Shown piece after piece: positions 20,740 to 32,450 of a stretch of DNA of 64,000 nt (positions are counted from its first letter, which is position 1; every line of letters starts with the position of its first letter). The stretch covers positions 62,001-126,000 of the forward strand of contig CAJNAR010000003.1 of the NCBI GenBank assembly GCA_905220665.1. The letters are read 5' to 3'. Under the pieces are notes generated by a model. The model had not been told where the DNA came from and made no database searches. It saw nothing but the letters and a program-made list of their open reading frames with translations. Made by a program: the position numbers and the translations under genes. The DNA is from Albugo candida (lineage: Eukaryota; Oomycota; Peronosporomycetes; Albuginales; Albuginaceae).

Positions 20740-22360
20740 TCTCCACCGCTCAATTAAGCCCTTGCGGTCAACTACAGCCAGCAATAAAGAAAGAATTTGT
20801 CTCGAGAAGCCAACTTTGCGGATATAGAATTCGTACTTTGTAAATATGGAAACGTATTTTTCGGTTATAGTGAAACAAAGAGGTGCATTCCCAAAGTTCA
20901 AGTCGCACTTAATGTATGCTAATACTATCACTGATAAGTTCGAACGAGCTATGTGCAGCACCGTATCTCCAGAAATGCTCTGCATCTTTAGAAGAAAATC
21001 AACTTTTGTTTTACACATTAAGTATCTCGAAGATTTTATTATCGGTATGATAGCACAATGTCAGATCACGACTGCTTTGCTAAATTGTAACAAATGCAAA
21101 AAAAAACGCTTGGAGAACCACCGTGATGCTGCAATACGTACCAATCGGCCATTACTATTAAAAGTAAACATAGTTCCATCAAACTGCATCTATGCTTTCC
21201 TGTTGGACTTCAATAACATCATTGTTTGAACTTGGCCTGTAACTACTGCAAAAAGATCGGCATATATAGCAGTCCATTAATGCGGTGTTGCCAGTATTTC
21301 GCTTCTTTTAATTTGAGTTTCTAGGCATGCAGAAAAAGTATTATTCTCTTCTGTCTAGCCCTAGAACTTTCCCCGTTTGACCTCCGACAATGTGTTCGCA
21401 AAAGGGTGTCTGATTGATTAGAAAGAGTCATGACTTTCATCAAATTTTATTTGTGCACTAGCTATCTTGGTGTGCGGAAAGTCTCTTCTTGCATTTGACA
21501 TGCAGCCGTCAGAACGAGTAACGCTATAACAGTTCTTAAAACTTTCAACTCTGTCCACAGTTCATCAAGGCGTCTCTATACCACATGTAACAGCTATCAC
21601 TCGTACAGAAAGAAAACAAGTAGGCCTGCACATCGAACAGCCAGTGCTGCAACGAGCTATTCAAATTTCAATTTGGTTTTTGTATGACACCTGTGTTGCA
21701 AGTATAATGCCGAAGGCGTGAGGACCACTAGGCTATAGGAGAACATACCCTGAACGTCAAACTTTCAGTTATCCTCAAAGCATCCTCGAAGTGAACGGTG
21801 CAGCCTATAGGAATCTCCATGCAGAAAAGTTTGAGTTCGAGTCACTAGAGAAGAATTGCCATTCTACAAGTCTAAAATAAGACACTAAGAAAGTTCGCAA
21901 CACCCTCTTCAAAAGAGTGCTTTCTTCTTGGCAGTGGTATCAGAGAAAAGTAATAGTCGACTGGTACGTGTTGGAGTATCATGGTGGTTCTTCAAGCGTT
22001 TTTTTTGCATTTGTTACAATTCAGCAAAGTTGTGGTGATCTATCATACCGATAATAAACTCTTCGAGACACTTAAAGTAAATTTTCACTTAAAGATGCAA
22101 AGCATTTTTGCAGATACGGTACTACACAATGCTCGCTCGAACTTATCAGCGATAGTACCAGCATACATAAAGTGCGACTTCTTTGAACTTTGCGAATGCA
22201 CCTCTTTTTGTCTCACTTTAAACCGATAAATACGTTTCCATATTTACAAAGTACGAATTCTATATCCGCAAAGTTGGCTTCTCGAGACAAAATTCTTTCT
22301 TTATTGCTGGCTGCACTTGACCTCAAGGGCTTGATTGAGCGGTAGTTGTCCATTCATTTT
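20740..22360. repeat. Large inverted repeat: mirrored promoters of A'3 and A4
   Basis: The left arm, about 20745-21130, and the right arm, about 21970-22350, are inverted copies of each other. They include the AAAGTTGGCTTCTCGAGA-like and GTACGAATTCTATATCCGC-like parts, and run out to a run of A (left) or T (right) next to CGCTTG. The spacer, about 21130-21970, holds no gene. The arms are the upstream regions of the two divergent genes, so the pair arose as an inverted duplication that included the promoter. Confidence 0.75.
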
Positions 22361-22367
22361 TCAAAAG
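22352..22367 (+). promoter_or_regulatory. Inr-like core site of A4
   Basis: ATTCATTTTTCAAAAG, ending 34 nt before the ATG at 22402. It matches the core sites of A1 and A6 in sequence and spacing, although the gene itself is broken. Confidence 0.55.
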
Positions 22368-22401
22368 TCGACTTGGAGGACAAAGTACAAAAGCTCTTCC
22401 T

Positions 22402-23530
22402 ATGAAAACGTATACTATTCTTGGGCTCGGATTGTTTTTCGTGTATCATCAAGCTATGGCCGCGATAGAAGGCTTGGTCGTACATAACGAAGACAAATTG
22501 TTTTCCTCTGATGGCACGATCTTGTTTTATTCGATTAATGACGATTCTACGTACCTTTTGTATCTTGAATCTCCGTTTAGCATGGTAGAAATGGCGTCCA
22601 GCCTCGTACAAGAGGGTATCTACAATTCAGTCGTGTATTCCTGACCATTGATCGTATTGCGTACTGGCACACACATGCTTGAATAAGTCAGACTTTTTGG
22701 CTTAGATGATTTAAAAAAATTGTCCCACAACTGAGTTAAAATTGTCCCACAACTGAGTTATATATAACTCAGTTGTGGGACAATTTTTCAAATCATCTAA
22801 GCCAAAAAGTCTGACTTATTCAAGCATGTGTGTGCCAGTACGCAATACGATCAATGGTCAGGAATACACGACCGGCTGGCGATTGTCAGGAATGGAACTG
22901 AAAAAATGGATTGATTTGAAATATTTATACACTGTCGGCAACTTTTTTTTCATGACTGCTCAAACTTATCTAACACATAATGAAGGATTGTATTATCTCA
23001 CGTGGACAGAGCCCGAAAAATATGAGATCAATTTCGGAGCTCATAAAGTTGAACGAAATACAGGAGTAAATATTTACAAAGGGTATTTCAGAACGGATAT
23101 AGTTTCACTTGTGACTGACCCTGAGAACCTGAAAAACCAGAAAATACGAATTGATATTGATGTCGAAGCTATCCAAATCCCAGGAGCATACTTCGAACAT
23201 ATAAAAAATAAGCTCTCATATATGGGCGTACAGCTTATCAAAGGTGAAGATAAAGTCAGACTCGTTTCACCTGCAAACGAGAAAAGAGAAATGTCATCAG
23301 AACAGGAACGTAAGCTCGATTTCATTATACGACTCCCGGAGGACGAGTTCATCGACCTCAATCCACTACACCACACGCAAGCCATGTTCTTTGAGAAATC
23401 AAAAGACGATACATGGGTACTGGGTAGTTCAATTCTAAGAATTTACTCCATTGTCATGGATAATACGGGCAGCGATATCTTTTGTCGCTTCGTTGAACCT
23501 TATCAAAGTAATGGAGAAACCTCGCAATAG
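22402..23530 (+). pseudogene. A4: secreted-family gene interrupted by a fold-back insertion
   Basis: The leader MKTYTILGLGLFFVYHQAMA and the first part are intact up to 22629. The frame ends at a stop at 22642-22644 inside an inverted duplication (22630-22872). Downstream, 22810-23530 is open and includes TGWRLSGMELKKWI, DIDVEAIQIP, DDTWVLGSSILR and a normal end. Apart from the insertion the coding sequence is in good order, with no decay elsewhere. The cysteines of the lobe are absent, since the region is shortened as in A1. The break therefore looks recent. Confidence 0.85.
22630..22872. repeat. Near-perfect palindrome (fold-back) inside A4
   Basis: The left arm (22630-22762) is the reverse complement of the right arm (22763-22872) over its whole length, apart from a 22-nt tandem duplication and one extra base in the left arm. 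The right arm is the native coding strand. At the centre a motif ACTCAGTTGTGGGACAATTT occurs three times, flanked by TA. Confidence 0.92.
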
Positions 23531-24300
23531 GTCTACAAAGGATAAATACATACTCTCGTTTGCAATTTTGATTCTATTGTTGTTGTATCTCAATAAAAAA
23601 AGTTACCTCGTGACATACGCCCACCATTTGAGAACTCAAAATACTTGTTACGAGAAGGGCGGTCGCCGCGACGCCAATTTGAACTGCTGACACAAACCAA
23701 GGGATGGAGGGGGATGAGCCAGCCGGCTCGCGTAGCTCCAGTGTCATGTTCAGCGTTGGATATTCGCGATTAGGATGACGAGATTATTGCGTGTACGACA
23801 TCAGAAATTTTGTTCTTTGAACACATCAATAAAACTGACGACTCTTGTTTAGAAATCGACATCTGTGACCAATCGCGATGACCCGCTCTGTGAATAGTAA
23901 CAGAAATTGCTATCTATTTCGAACAGAATCATTACCGACGAAAGCAATGGTAAAAGAGCTATGATCGTCCCAAACATCCTCAACGTGATGTGTACGACGC
24001 AGCTTAGTGCTTTGTCTAATATCCATGTAACTGGCGATACTCGGAAGAATGTTTGGGCACATGGAAATATGTTCTCATGGTCATGTTTGTACCGTCGTGC
24101 TCAACACCCAATTGTTCCATTTGCAATTCCACACCCTTCATACTCGCTGTCACCAGTTAAATGCTTGGAGCAAATCGATTTGATTCATTCCAAGAGCGAC
24201 CGAAAGCTTTGCTGGGACTCAATCTTCGCTTGACGGCAATGTTTATACGCTGCGAGTGACACAAGGAAGATTGCAAAATTGACAGGATACTGTGCTGCAC
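23531..24300 (-). pseudogene. L4/N4: JLN gene relic converging on A4
   Basis: On the minus strand, 24290-24180 carries AIFLVSLAAYKHCRQA in a frame broken from its ATG. 23790-23580 carries ELREPAGSSPSIPWFVSAVQ and QMVGVCHEV in an open stretch that ends at a stop near 23590. The N part is better preserved here than in copies 2 and 6. Confidence 0.45.
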
Positions 24301-24301
24301 A

Positions 24302-24682
24302 TCACGTGGACGTTTGTACAGCACACACATCGCCGACGAACTTTCTATCGAAATAGATCACTTTACACTCAAAAATAGAATTCGATACCTTTTGTGGAAT
24401 GTGGCTTCCTCGATCGTACTGTATTTTCTGGTCGAAATCGTAAGGAGAAGATATGGCACCAAGCTTGTTTGCATGATTGTACGCGGCTTGGAAAATATCT
24501 AACAGAACTCCAAGCAGCTGCTGTGTCGTTTGGTACGAAATAGCTGACATATACCGAAAGGAAGTGTTCGAAAAGCGATGATAGACAATTTTCATGGGTG
24601 ACTTCACAGCACCAAATCTCATCTCTCGAGTCATGAATTTAGACTGCCAACAGTGCATAGCCAGATACTGGTAACGATCCAA
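24302..24682 (-). CDS. Unassigned 126-residue open frame
   Basis: An open frame with no signal peptide and no membrane helix. Only its last third lies in sequence shared with the 5.56-5.65 kb region, where no frame is conserved. It may be a chance frame, or a leader exon of the L4 gene just downstream on the same strand. Confidence 0.2.
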   Translation of the reverse strand: MDRYQYLAMHCWQSKFMTREMRFGAVKSPMKIVYHRFSNTSFRYMSAISYQTTQQLLGVLLDIFQAAYNHANKLGAISSPYDFDQKIQYDRGSHIPQKVSNSIFECKVIYFDRKFVGDVCAVQTST

Positions 24683-24859
24683 TTCGTTTTTGAGTTCGAA
24701 TCTTCACGCTGTCGATTGCTGTTGTTCGATAGGAAGCAGAACTTCATCATATAGACCATTTTCAACGTCAATCTAAAGCTTGGAAATGCCGATGCACGTC
24801 TCCATCCATAAAAATTAGGTTATCATACATGAGAGTCAGAGGAAGAAAACATGCTCATC

Positions 24860-26190
24860 ACGTATCGCGTTCCATTGCGTAACGCTTTGTCGGATGGGGT
24901 GGGGCGTTGGATTCATGGGATTGCTCGCCATGCGTAGACTTTATTCCATCCATCCATCGCCGCATTTCTAGGAAAGTCGATCGACAAGATACAAGCACTC
25001 GAACAAATGTCGCTTTGATGTACGCGGTATTGTGCACGCTACCATTGTTCAATATTGTAAATCCAACAAAGTAGTCATTGGGGTACTTTTCCACACGAAT
25101 GTGACGTCTATTCAATACGCATTCGGCTCCATCATTGAAAACATCTTGGATAAGATTTTGCAGCTTCAGATATGAGAGGACCAATTTCCGATCCAACTTC
25201 TGCTCCTCCGTCTACCTTATAGGCATTTGAGCGGTGCACAATTTCGTCCAAAACAGATGAATATACACAAACTGGGAGAGGACTCATATATCAGGCATTT
25301 GTGTTTCCAACGGAAATAGCAACAGATGGACATGCAGCGTTGACCCGCTGCTCCAAAATCTGCCTCGATGATCGCGTTGATGGCATGAGCTTTGTCACAA
25401 TCCGGAAGAATGACGGCGTGATTCTTGGCTCCGGGATTAGCTTGTATCTGTTCACCAATCGCACTACCTCGTGCATGAATATACTCCCCAGCTCTATATC
25501 CTCCAAAACATGATATGGATTTGATCTCGGGTGCATCACATAAAAGTCGACAGGACTCTAAAAAGAAGTTACACGAGCTGTGACGATTTTGTGGGGCATC
25601 AAATTGTATTACCGGTGAGCCATAAATGATATCGAGCACTCCGTCTGGCAGTTCAGCCTCTTTTGCCAACCTTGCAAGGATCTATGCAATCAAACTGAGA
25701 GCTGATCGAAACGATATGGAGTGAGATCTTTACCATTGTAGCTCCTGGAACCTTTTCTGCTTTTTTCAGGAAACATCCAAATTGGTAACATTGTTTGGGA
25801 AAATGTCGGCTCACACGCTCAAAGCTTGTCAGTATGTTTCTCGCATCGTTAGAATAACAGCTGCGCAAGTATGTTCGATGACTTCTGTCCCATCCAAATG
25901 ATTTTAAATAGAAGAAGAAATAAGAGATGGATTTAATATACAGTATTATGCAGGCCTCAATCTATTTCGCCTTTGGCATCCGACAGAGTTTTCTCCTGCT
26001 CCGTTGGGATCGATTTATCAATCTTTTCCATATGATTGCGTACGAGTATTGTAATTTGAACATGACCCGTTGGCTGTGTTGTAAACCGAATTGTTTCAAC
26101 CGATGGAAGCATAACGTGCTGTGTAAACCCCTCATTCCATATTTGGTTTCAATGGCTTCAGGAACATGAAATATCACTTCTACCACATAA
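24860..26190 (-). pseudogene. C4: methylmalonate-semialdehyde dehydrogenase pseudogene
   Basis: The minus strand holds, in order, EVIFHVPEA...QRVMFKLQ (26180-26060), a decayed exon 3 (about 25880-25740), LAKEAELPDGVLDIIYGS (25669-25616), DAPEIKS...[11 protein letters not shown]...[12 protein letters not shown] and GQRCMSI with the catalytic cysteine (25540-25310), then [15 protein letters not shown]...HIRVEKYP (25170-25070). Intron positions match the copy at 40976-42700. Frameshifts and a stop (AK followed by TAG in exon 2) inactivate it. Confidence 0.85.
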
Positions 26191-26640
26191 AAGCTCTGTT
26201 GAGGAATAATGCGACGCGGTTGGAATGATTGAAAGGAAAGAAGTTCTCAAAGCACCTGACAATGCGTATTGAATAACAGGAGTAATTCCTTCGAATCCGC
26301 ACTGGTAGAATCACGAGATCGAATGTAAAGTTGCACTTTGCATTCTTTGGCGCGCGGTTGAACTTCAATGCACTTCAAATATCCATATTATCGGTATATC
26401 TAATGATGCATAGAAGCTGAAGATGTAATACATCGATATTCACTGCGACATCCACCTTATACAACAAAATCCGGGGCAGAATCTGTTGCGAGAAGAGGGA
26501 CTGTCTACGTATATACGCTGATGCGCATACGTCGATGCCACTTTACATTCATTAAAGAGCAGCGCCTCATGTCACGCTTTTGTGTTGCTGCGTTAGATCG
26601 AATTGTGGGTCATTCGCCCATTGACACCGTATCCAATTGG
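26190..26640 (+). pseudogene. M4: faint relic of the M gene
   Basis: Nucleotide similarity to 12560-13000 is visible (GAGAAGAGG, the ATACGCTGATGC and AAAGAGCAGCG segments, TGGGTCATTCG). No frame is kept. Confidence 0.35.
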
Positions 26641-27560
26641 AACATTACTTTGGCAATTGCATGATCAAAATGGTCCCAGAGTCGCCGTACTTATACTAGG
26701 TGTTCTTGAGGAATTTTCTCCTGGTATTAATCCGTGAAGGTGAACGATATGCACTGTTACAAATTCACGCACACGACAGCAGAGCACAGAATCGAAGGAA
26801 AGGAGTATGACGCATAGATCCACCTTGCCCACGCTGTTGAAAGGATAACGTGCAGGTGATTGCGTTCTGATCAAGACATATCGATAAAGTGAGCAATGGA
26901 TTTCGCATACTATAAAGATTCCTAAAACATCCCAAGAAGGCGAAAGCCTAATGAGGACAATGCGTACGTCTTCTATTGAGACCATTGTAGTCAGCATAAT
27001 GTCTTCTTCTCGAGGGAATTTGCAGATGCGTTCATTTTGCCAGATTGTTCCCGTGTATGGGAGACTTTCGAACACCTCCCTGTACTGGTAATGCTCCACC
27101 CATGTTATACCCGAAACTATGCGCGTTCACGAAAGGATTTCTCTCGATTTGATACATTAGAAGACCCTCTACTATCCAAGAATGCAAAAACGCTCGGCCT
27201 ATACAGCTTTTGAATGATCGCAAAGTGAGATCTTTTGTCGGAAAGTTACCATGATGGCTTTTTAGGGAAGAGCAATCTTCTATAATTGATGACTCAATTA
27301 GGTGCAATCAATCACCCCTCAGGCAATGATTCAAATAGATCCTTCAACCAAAAGCTACGAAGGCTCACTGTGCATCTATCAAAGACGTTCGGGCGACTCT
27401 TGTCACCTCTCAAGACTGCAGTGAGTTTCAATGCATCTCAATACATAGAGAGTTTGCGCATAGCAATGAGAGAAGAAATCTCCTAATAACAGGTTGTAAC
27501 GTAAGTACGATCGCCATCATGGAGCGGTATTCCTAAGAATCTCTTTGCATGCTCTATGCA
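26640..27560 (+). pseudogene. D4: relic of the unknown D gene
   Basis: It starts with ACATTACTTTGGCAATTGC...GTCGCCGTAC, as in copies 1 and 2, and keeps ATTGAGACC at 26976. The SYTGGLT coding part is not recognisable. It is more diverged than D1, D2 and D5. Confidence 0.35.
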
Positions 27561-27639
27561 AAAGGTGATCCCATGCTAATTAGAGCACACTTCGAAGACA
27601 ATAGAATCACAGTGGAAGTCAAGTAAACAGCGTGTTTTT

Positions 27640-28690
27640 GTATGTTGAGCACAAGGTCTTCTTTCTGATAAACAAGCAGACCCTTTGTTAGGTCTCACTT
27701 GATGATCTCTTCCACCTCGTTCAACGCTGAGTGCATATAAAGGCAAGCTCCATACAAGGCATATGAGTCGGCTTGATCAAGTTCAGTGGACACAAGGCGT
27801 CAAATACGGACACAAATAACTCTCTTCTTATTTTCTTGTGCCTTCGACAAAAATAGGAACCCAGAGGTTACAGATAGAGCTTCAACGTTCTCAGAGACAC
27901 GTACAAGATTTTCTTCCACTGCGAGGTTTTTCATGCTCTTCCTATTTGGGTGCATACTTGTTGAAAAGTCAACAAGAAGATGCACTTCACGACTTGAATG
28001 TGGCTACTAGTATTTGTCGATTTGTCTCAGTTGCGTGGTGGAATGCACAGTAGTATTGACTGAATGATGATAAAGCTGTAGAATGATGAGGAATCATTGA
28101 TGACGTCACCACACTATGTCGAGTCGATCTTGGAAATGTAAGAAAAGGAGACCTCCAAACACTGGGGCCGTTTACATAATCGACAATCATGCTGGTTTGA
28201 AGAGTAAAGTTTTAAGGAACGATTGTTGTCTCCAGCGTCTGCTCATAATATTTTCGAGAGGAACAAACAGCTTATATTTGTGTAGCCATGTCGAGTATTC
28301 ATATCTCAAAAAGCAGAGTCAGGTAAGGAATGCTCCAGCACAATCACAAATAGACCGCTTCCTTCCCGAAAACCGAGACCAGAGTCAGAAATGTGTCTTC
28401 TTACGGAAAAGTCTGACTGAAATTCTGTGCAACAATTGATACACCCAAATAGAATTCGCGCTCGTGACATCTTCATTCACGACTAGAACTGCGACATTTA
28501 TCAAAGCTGCTTCTTCAGCACTTCGTGGACTCTGCATACATATTGGAGAGCAGCTGCATCGTCGTTCTGATATTTTTGGCGCACTAGCCACTACATCTCT
28601 TCTCCTCTCCGACTGCATTCCAGAATTTAATAGTCCGATCTTATGGTCGAACGGGAAGCTTTGATGCGTAGAATATGAAACAAGATCCAA
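27640..28690 (+). pseudogene. E4: degraded E gene copy
   Basis: The TTGATCAAGTTCAGTGGACAC region, the TTGTCTCAGTTGCG part and the CTCAAAAAGCAGAGTCAGG part follow the order of E1 and E2. The membrane-helix part is lost. Open frames of about 100 residues at 28385-28690 (minus) and 28116-28439 (plus) are not conserved elsewhere. Confidence 0.4.
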
Positions 28691-28699
28691 AAAAAAATG

Positions 28700-29575
28700 G
28701 TTCGATTAGCTTTCGTACGACTTCACGTACAAGTGCGACTTTGTGTATGTTGACGAGCCCAGCTGATAGTAGGGATAATCTTCATCGTACCTTTGTGTTT
28801 AGATAAATACAAAGGACAGAACAATCGTGCACCCACAGCCTAATCGTGAAAGTTCCCATTACCGCAAACCATGCGCCTAATTCTTGATTACTATCGAATA
28901 GTGCCAGCGTATATCGATAATGATGACTCTCAAGTCGCGAACCGTATTGCCTTCGGTGTCGACCGTGCACGTTTACACCGAACGCCGTTCTTGATCTCAG
29001 CGCTTGTTGACTATGTTGCAATATCGAGTCGGTGCCCTCACAAAAGCTTTCCTTACATTGACCTCGGCAGTTGAGCGACGTTTTCACTCCACAAGGATGA
29101 AGAGACCAGACTTCGATATTAGCATGATATTTGGACTAGAATAAGTCTTGTTCTTCCATAGTAATCCCAAATGCAGTAGTCGCAATGAACAAGTATGACG
29201 TCAAGAGTCAGCTTAATAGCCGCACTATCGACTTTTCACATTAATTGTTCGTGTTCATCAGTCTTTATCACTTGGAAAATATCAAATGATAATGTTGGCA
29301 GACTTGTGGAATTTCACACAATCATCAGCCTATGCGCTAGACAGCTGTAGCGATTTGCATAGACAATGACATAATATGCAGGAGAATGGTCAAGTAGCGC
29401 GACGTAACCTTATACAAACATAATGAACTGGTTGATGTTCGGCATTTTCCGCCAATTTAGGAGACGTATATACACTAGCACGGCAGCTAGAAGAAGAGTG
29501 TTGCCACAACGCAACATATAAATGGCACATTGCACCATGTCGTCAGCTCAGCGGTACTTGAGAAGATTTTAAAAT
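28700..29575 (+). repeat. Block F copy 4
   Basis: Similar to 15110-16130: GACGAGCCCAGCTGATAGTA, the GTCGACCGTGCA-GTTTACA-CGAACGCC part, the CTAGACAGCTGTAGCGATTTGC part at 29337, and the GACGTATATACACTAG part at 29463. No conserved coding frame. Confidence 0.5.
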
Positions 29576-29829
29576 GCGTGCATTCTACTACCGGATGCTG
29601 TAGCTTCTAGGTTTATACGTAAAGCATGCTCGTGCACACCCTTCTGCCCCATTTATCTGCCAATGTGCTTTCGTACGTACTGGGAATTGCAGAAAGCACG
29701 CTTTCGTGCTAGCGAATTACTGCACCCGTGTCAGCTTTCTAGGTACAGCACAATTTATCAAGTCAAACACACGCCGTTCTGTACTCTGAAATTGTATCAG
29801 TTGTGTATATTCGACGAAGCTCTCAAAAG

Positions 29830-30918
29830 GTGAAAGCCATGTTCTTGAAAACATACGCTCTTCTTGTGCTCGGGGTATTACCAGCACCCCAACATTTTGT
29901 GGTCGCTACATTAGATTCGACCGTGGATATCATCCTTATGGAGGTTGAATATGTCAATCGTTTGCATGATTCGAATTCGATTGAAGAAGGTAAGCAGTAT
30001 TTTGTCTCGATAAACTCTCGTCATACCAGGGAAGCAAACATGGTAACTACCTCAAAGAAAGCATTCCAAGGGTCATTGAACAGCGTTGCGTATTTGTTGG
30101 ACATTGGTTCGGCAAGCGATAAGTATGAGAACCGAATAAAAGAAGGGAATGAAAAATTACCCAAAAGTCTGCTAGAAAACCCAGATCATATAATTCGACT
30201 TTCGGATCAACTTCGAATGGAAAAAAGGATATGTGGTCTTTGGAGAAAGTGTCCGCGAACATCAACTTTGATCATTATGTCACCGACTGGCATTAGGATG
30301 GAGAGTCTCTTATGAAGTGGCATCCAACGTATACTGCTATATATTACAATTCTATTTTTTATGGACCGTAAAGCTTACGTGAAAAGACATACCGGATATT
30401 ATACTCATATGCGGACACCGGAAGAGCATTATGTAATCGAGTTCGGACTACCGAAAAATCGGCCTAAAATTTCTGTCTACTCTCGCGAGTTAGTAAAAAC
30501 GGATGTGAAGCTCGTCACGATTGATCTTGGTCGGAAAAATACGCGATTGGATATGTCTGAAGATTATATCAGTGTTCCAAAAGACGTCAATACGGAGGTC
30601 AAACGTTCCTCAATCAGAACAGTGTTGTGGAAGTAAGAGATGGAACTGGCCTTGGAGGACTTTGTTCCAGTACTGCTACCATGGACGCACCCTATTATGA
30701 AGAACTCACTTTTACCTTCACGTTACTCCGACGTACCATTTTCACGATCGATCCTCATGTATACATCAGAAATGGAAAACCTTGTACTTTCTTGATTGTA
30801 CAATCAACGGATGATTCCTTTGTAGTGCGAATTCCAGTATTGAAGGCTACGAGTACCATCATTCGCAACAGTAAGGGATATGTACAATCCGCCATTTGCC
30901 CTCGTACATCCAATTAGC
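29830..30918 (+). pseudogene. G4: frameshifted secreted-family gene
   Basis: The equivalent of the family ATG at 29830 is GTG, and the next in-frame ATG is 29839 (MFLKTYALLVLGVLPAP...). The leader and N-terminal part are open. A shift in the A-run near 30220 moves the YVTDW-H part out of frame and a stop follows. 30361-30636 (KAYVKRHTGYYTHMRTPEE, then RLDMSEDYISVP, the family strand) and 30627-30917 (FTIDPHVYIRNGKPCTFLIV, DDSFVVRIPVLKATSTIIRN) are in further frames. All domains are present in order, so this is a recently dead G copy. The disulfide cysteine in GKPCTF is kept. Confidence 0.8.
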
Positions 30919-31190
30919 AAATTTCTTAAAAAATCCTTCAAGTCATCAGCATGTTACAAAGCTTTAACACGAGACGCAGCGGTTGATTTATGGATAATAT
31001 CAATGCCCAAGATGCATCGTAAGACTAATTTGATTGCACTCTATCATGAATTACTCAGCTACTACTTGGAACAGTAGTAGCGAAAGCACATAATTGGAGA
31101 CCGCCTACGTTTTATCAGTGATTCAGATAGCCAATGCTCTGGCAAAGCTATTTGAGAAATTCAAACTTCTGAACCCGATGCACGCAACAT
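30919..31190. other. 3' flank of G4, no gene seen
   Basis: Weakly similar to 17480-17860. The short frame 30880-31077 is not conserved. Confidence 0.3.
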
Positions 31191-31990
31191 ACGTCGACAC
31201 GAAATAATTTGCTGTCTTAATTCTCGAAAACGAGAAGGGTGAAACGTAAAATTACGTGCTGTCCAAACTCCAACACAAATTGAGTTCACTCGAGTCATAT
31301 GAAGCCACTCGCAAATTTAGCTGCGCATACCTGATAATGATCTGGTTCATCAATGATTCGAACGACAGTTAACAGTCCATGATAGCCAAGACCAATTGCT
31401 TAATGCACCATGCGTTCCGGCATAAAAGTAGGTTCCAGGTCCACCAAGGCACATCAATCGGCGTAACGAATGGTGGCATCACACAGCCGGGGTAATTGAA
31501 GCAAACAACGTCGCAATATCCGCATCGAGGGATGACAATAGACTGCTAGAAGCCATATTTGCTACACAATGATTACGTGGCTGACACCAAACGATTTCTG
31601 TAATAACTACAGTAATGAATCGGACTAGTTTCGTGATACTCGGAAATAACGCAAGCTAACTTGTCTTTCGAAAGACAATGAATGAATCTTTAGAAAATCG
31701 CGGTCGCCGACAGCCCGGTCATAAGACATTTGTAGAAATCTTCATCTCTTTGATCAGAGATGCAACGGTGCAAACAAATAAGCGCCAACAACTTTCCACC
31801 GAATGAATGATGATAGGCTCGTACAACGAGTCGGTATGTTCCGATGGATTTTGGCATGGGAACCAAAAGTAATATACCAGTGTTACAAATAGAAGTAGCA
31901 CGCATGGTGGAATATTTGCATCGCTATTGTCATCAAGCCTGGTGAATAGAGTACACGTAAAAGATTAAAATTGCTTCATTTCACTATGAG
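31190..31990 (-). pseudogene. Block H copy 3: decayed membrane protein gene
   Basis: On the minus strand MASSSLLSSLDADIATLFASI matches H2 (MTSSALLAADVATLFDTF). A stop follows, then a piece with GTYFYAGTHGALS in another frame, and a donor-like CAG/GTATGC near 31330 in the conserved position. The N-terminal part near 31960-31700 is broken. Confidence 0.5.
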
Positions 31991-32199
31991 CGCCCATAGC
32001 GGTATGACACTTCGGGATCATTTTTTTTCGTTTGCTTTTCTTTTTACGATTAAAAGTACCGAGACTAATTTGGTACTTGCAGTCTCTCTGTTGATTTTGT
32101 CCACCCTTAGCCATCAATATTTTGCTGACCTCTGTAATTTTTGCAATGCCTATATTGCGAAAGCTATTTCGTCGATGCTAGATTCTCCCTCTTAACTCA

Positions 32200-32450
32200 A
32201 AACATGTGTCAAGTTCGTGAGCGCTACGATCCGCATCTTGAAGCACCAGCCCTATCGTGCGCTCAAACACGCACATTGTTGAGAACTTTTTCTTGTGGGT
32301 ATTAACATAAAGGAGCCTTATCTACAATATCCGTGATCGGGTACTATCGAACATCGTTCGTCCGAGCATTCACGCAACTACATTGCTACATAATATCAAA
32401 AAATACAGGAATCTGTGATATATAGGCTTAACAATCAAAAGCTTGATCAG
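32200..32450. repeat. Truncated block I copy 3
   Basis: Short similarity to 18540-18790: GTGAGCGCTACGATC, the TACTATCGAACATCGTTCG part, CTGTGATATATA. The remainder of block I appears only at 45.86 kb, so about 13 kb separates the two halves of the block. Confidence 0.4.
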
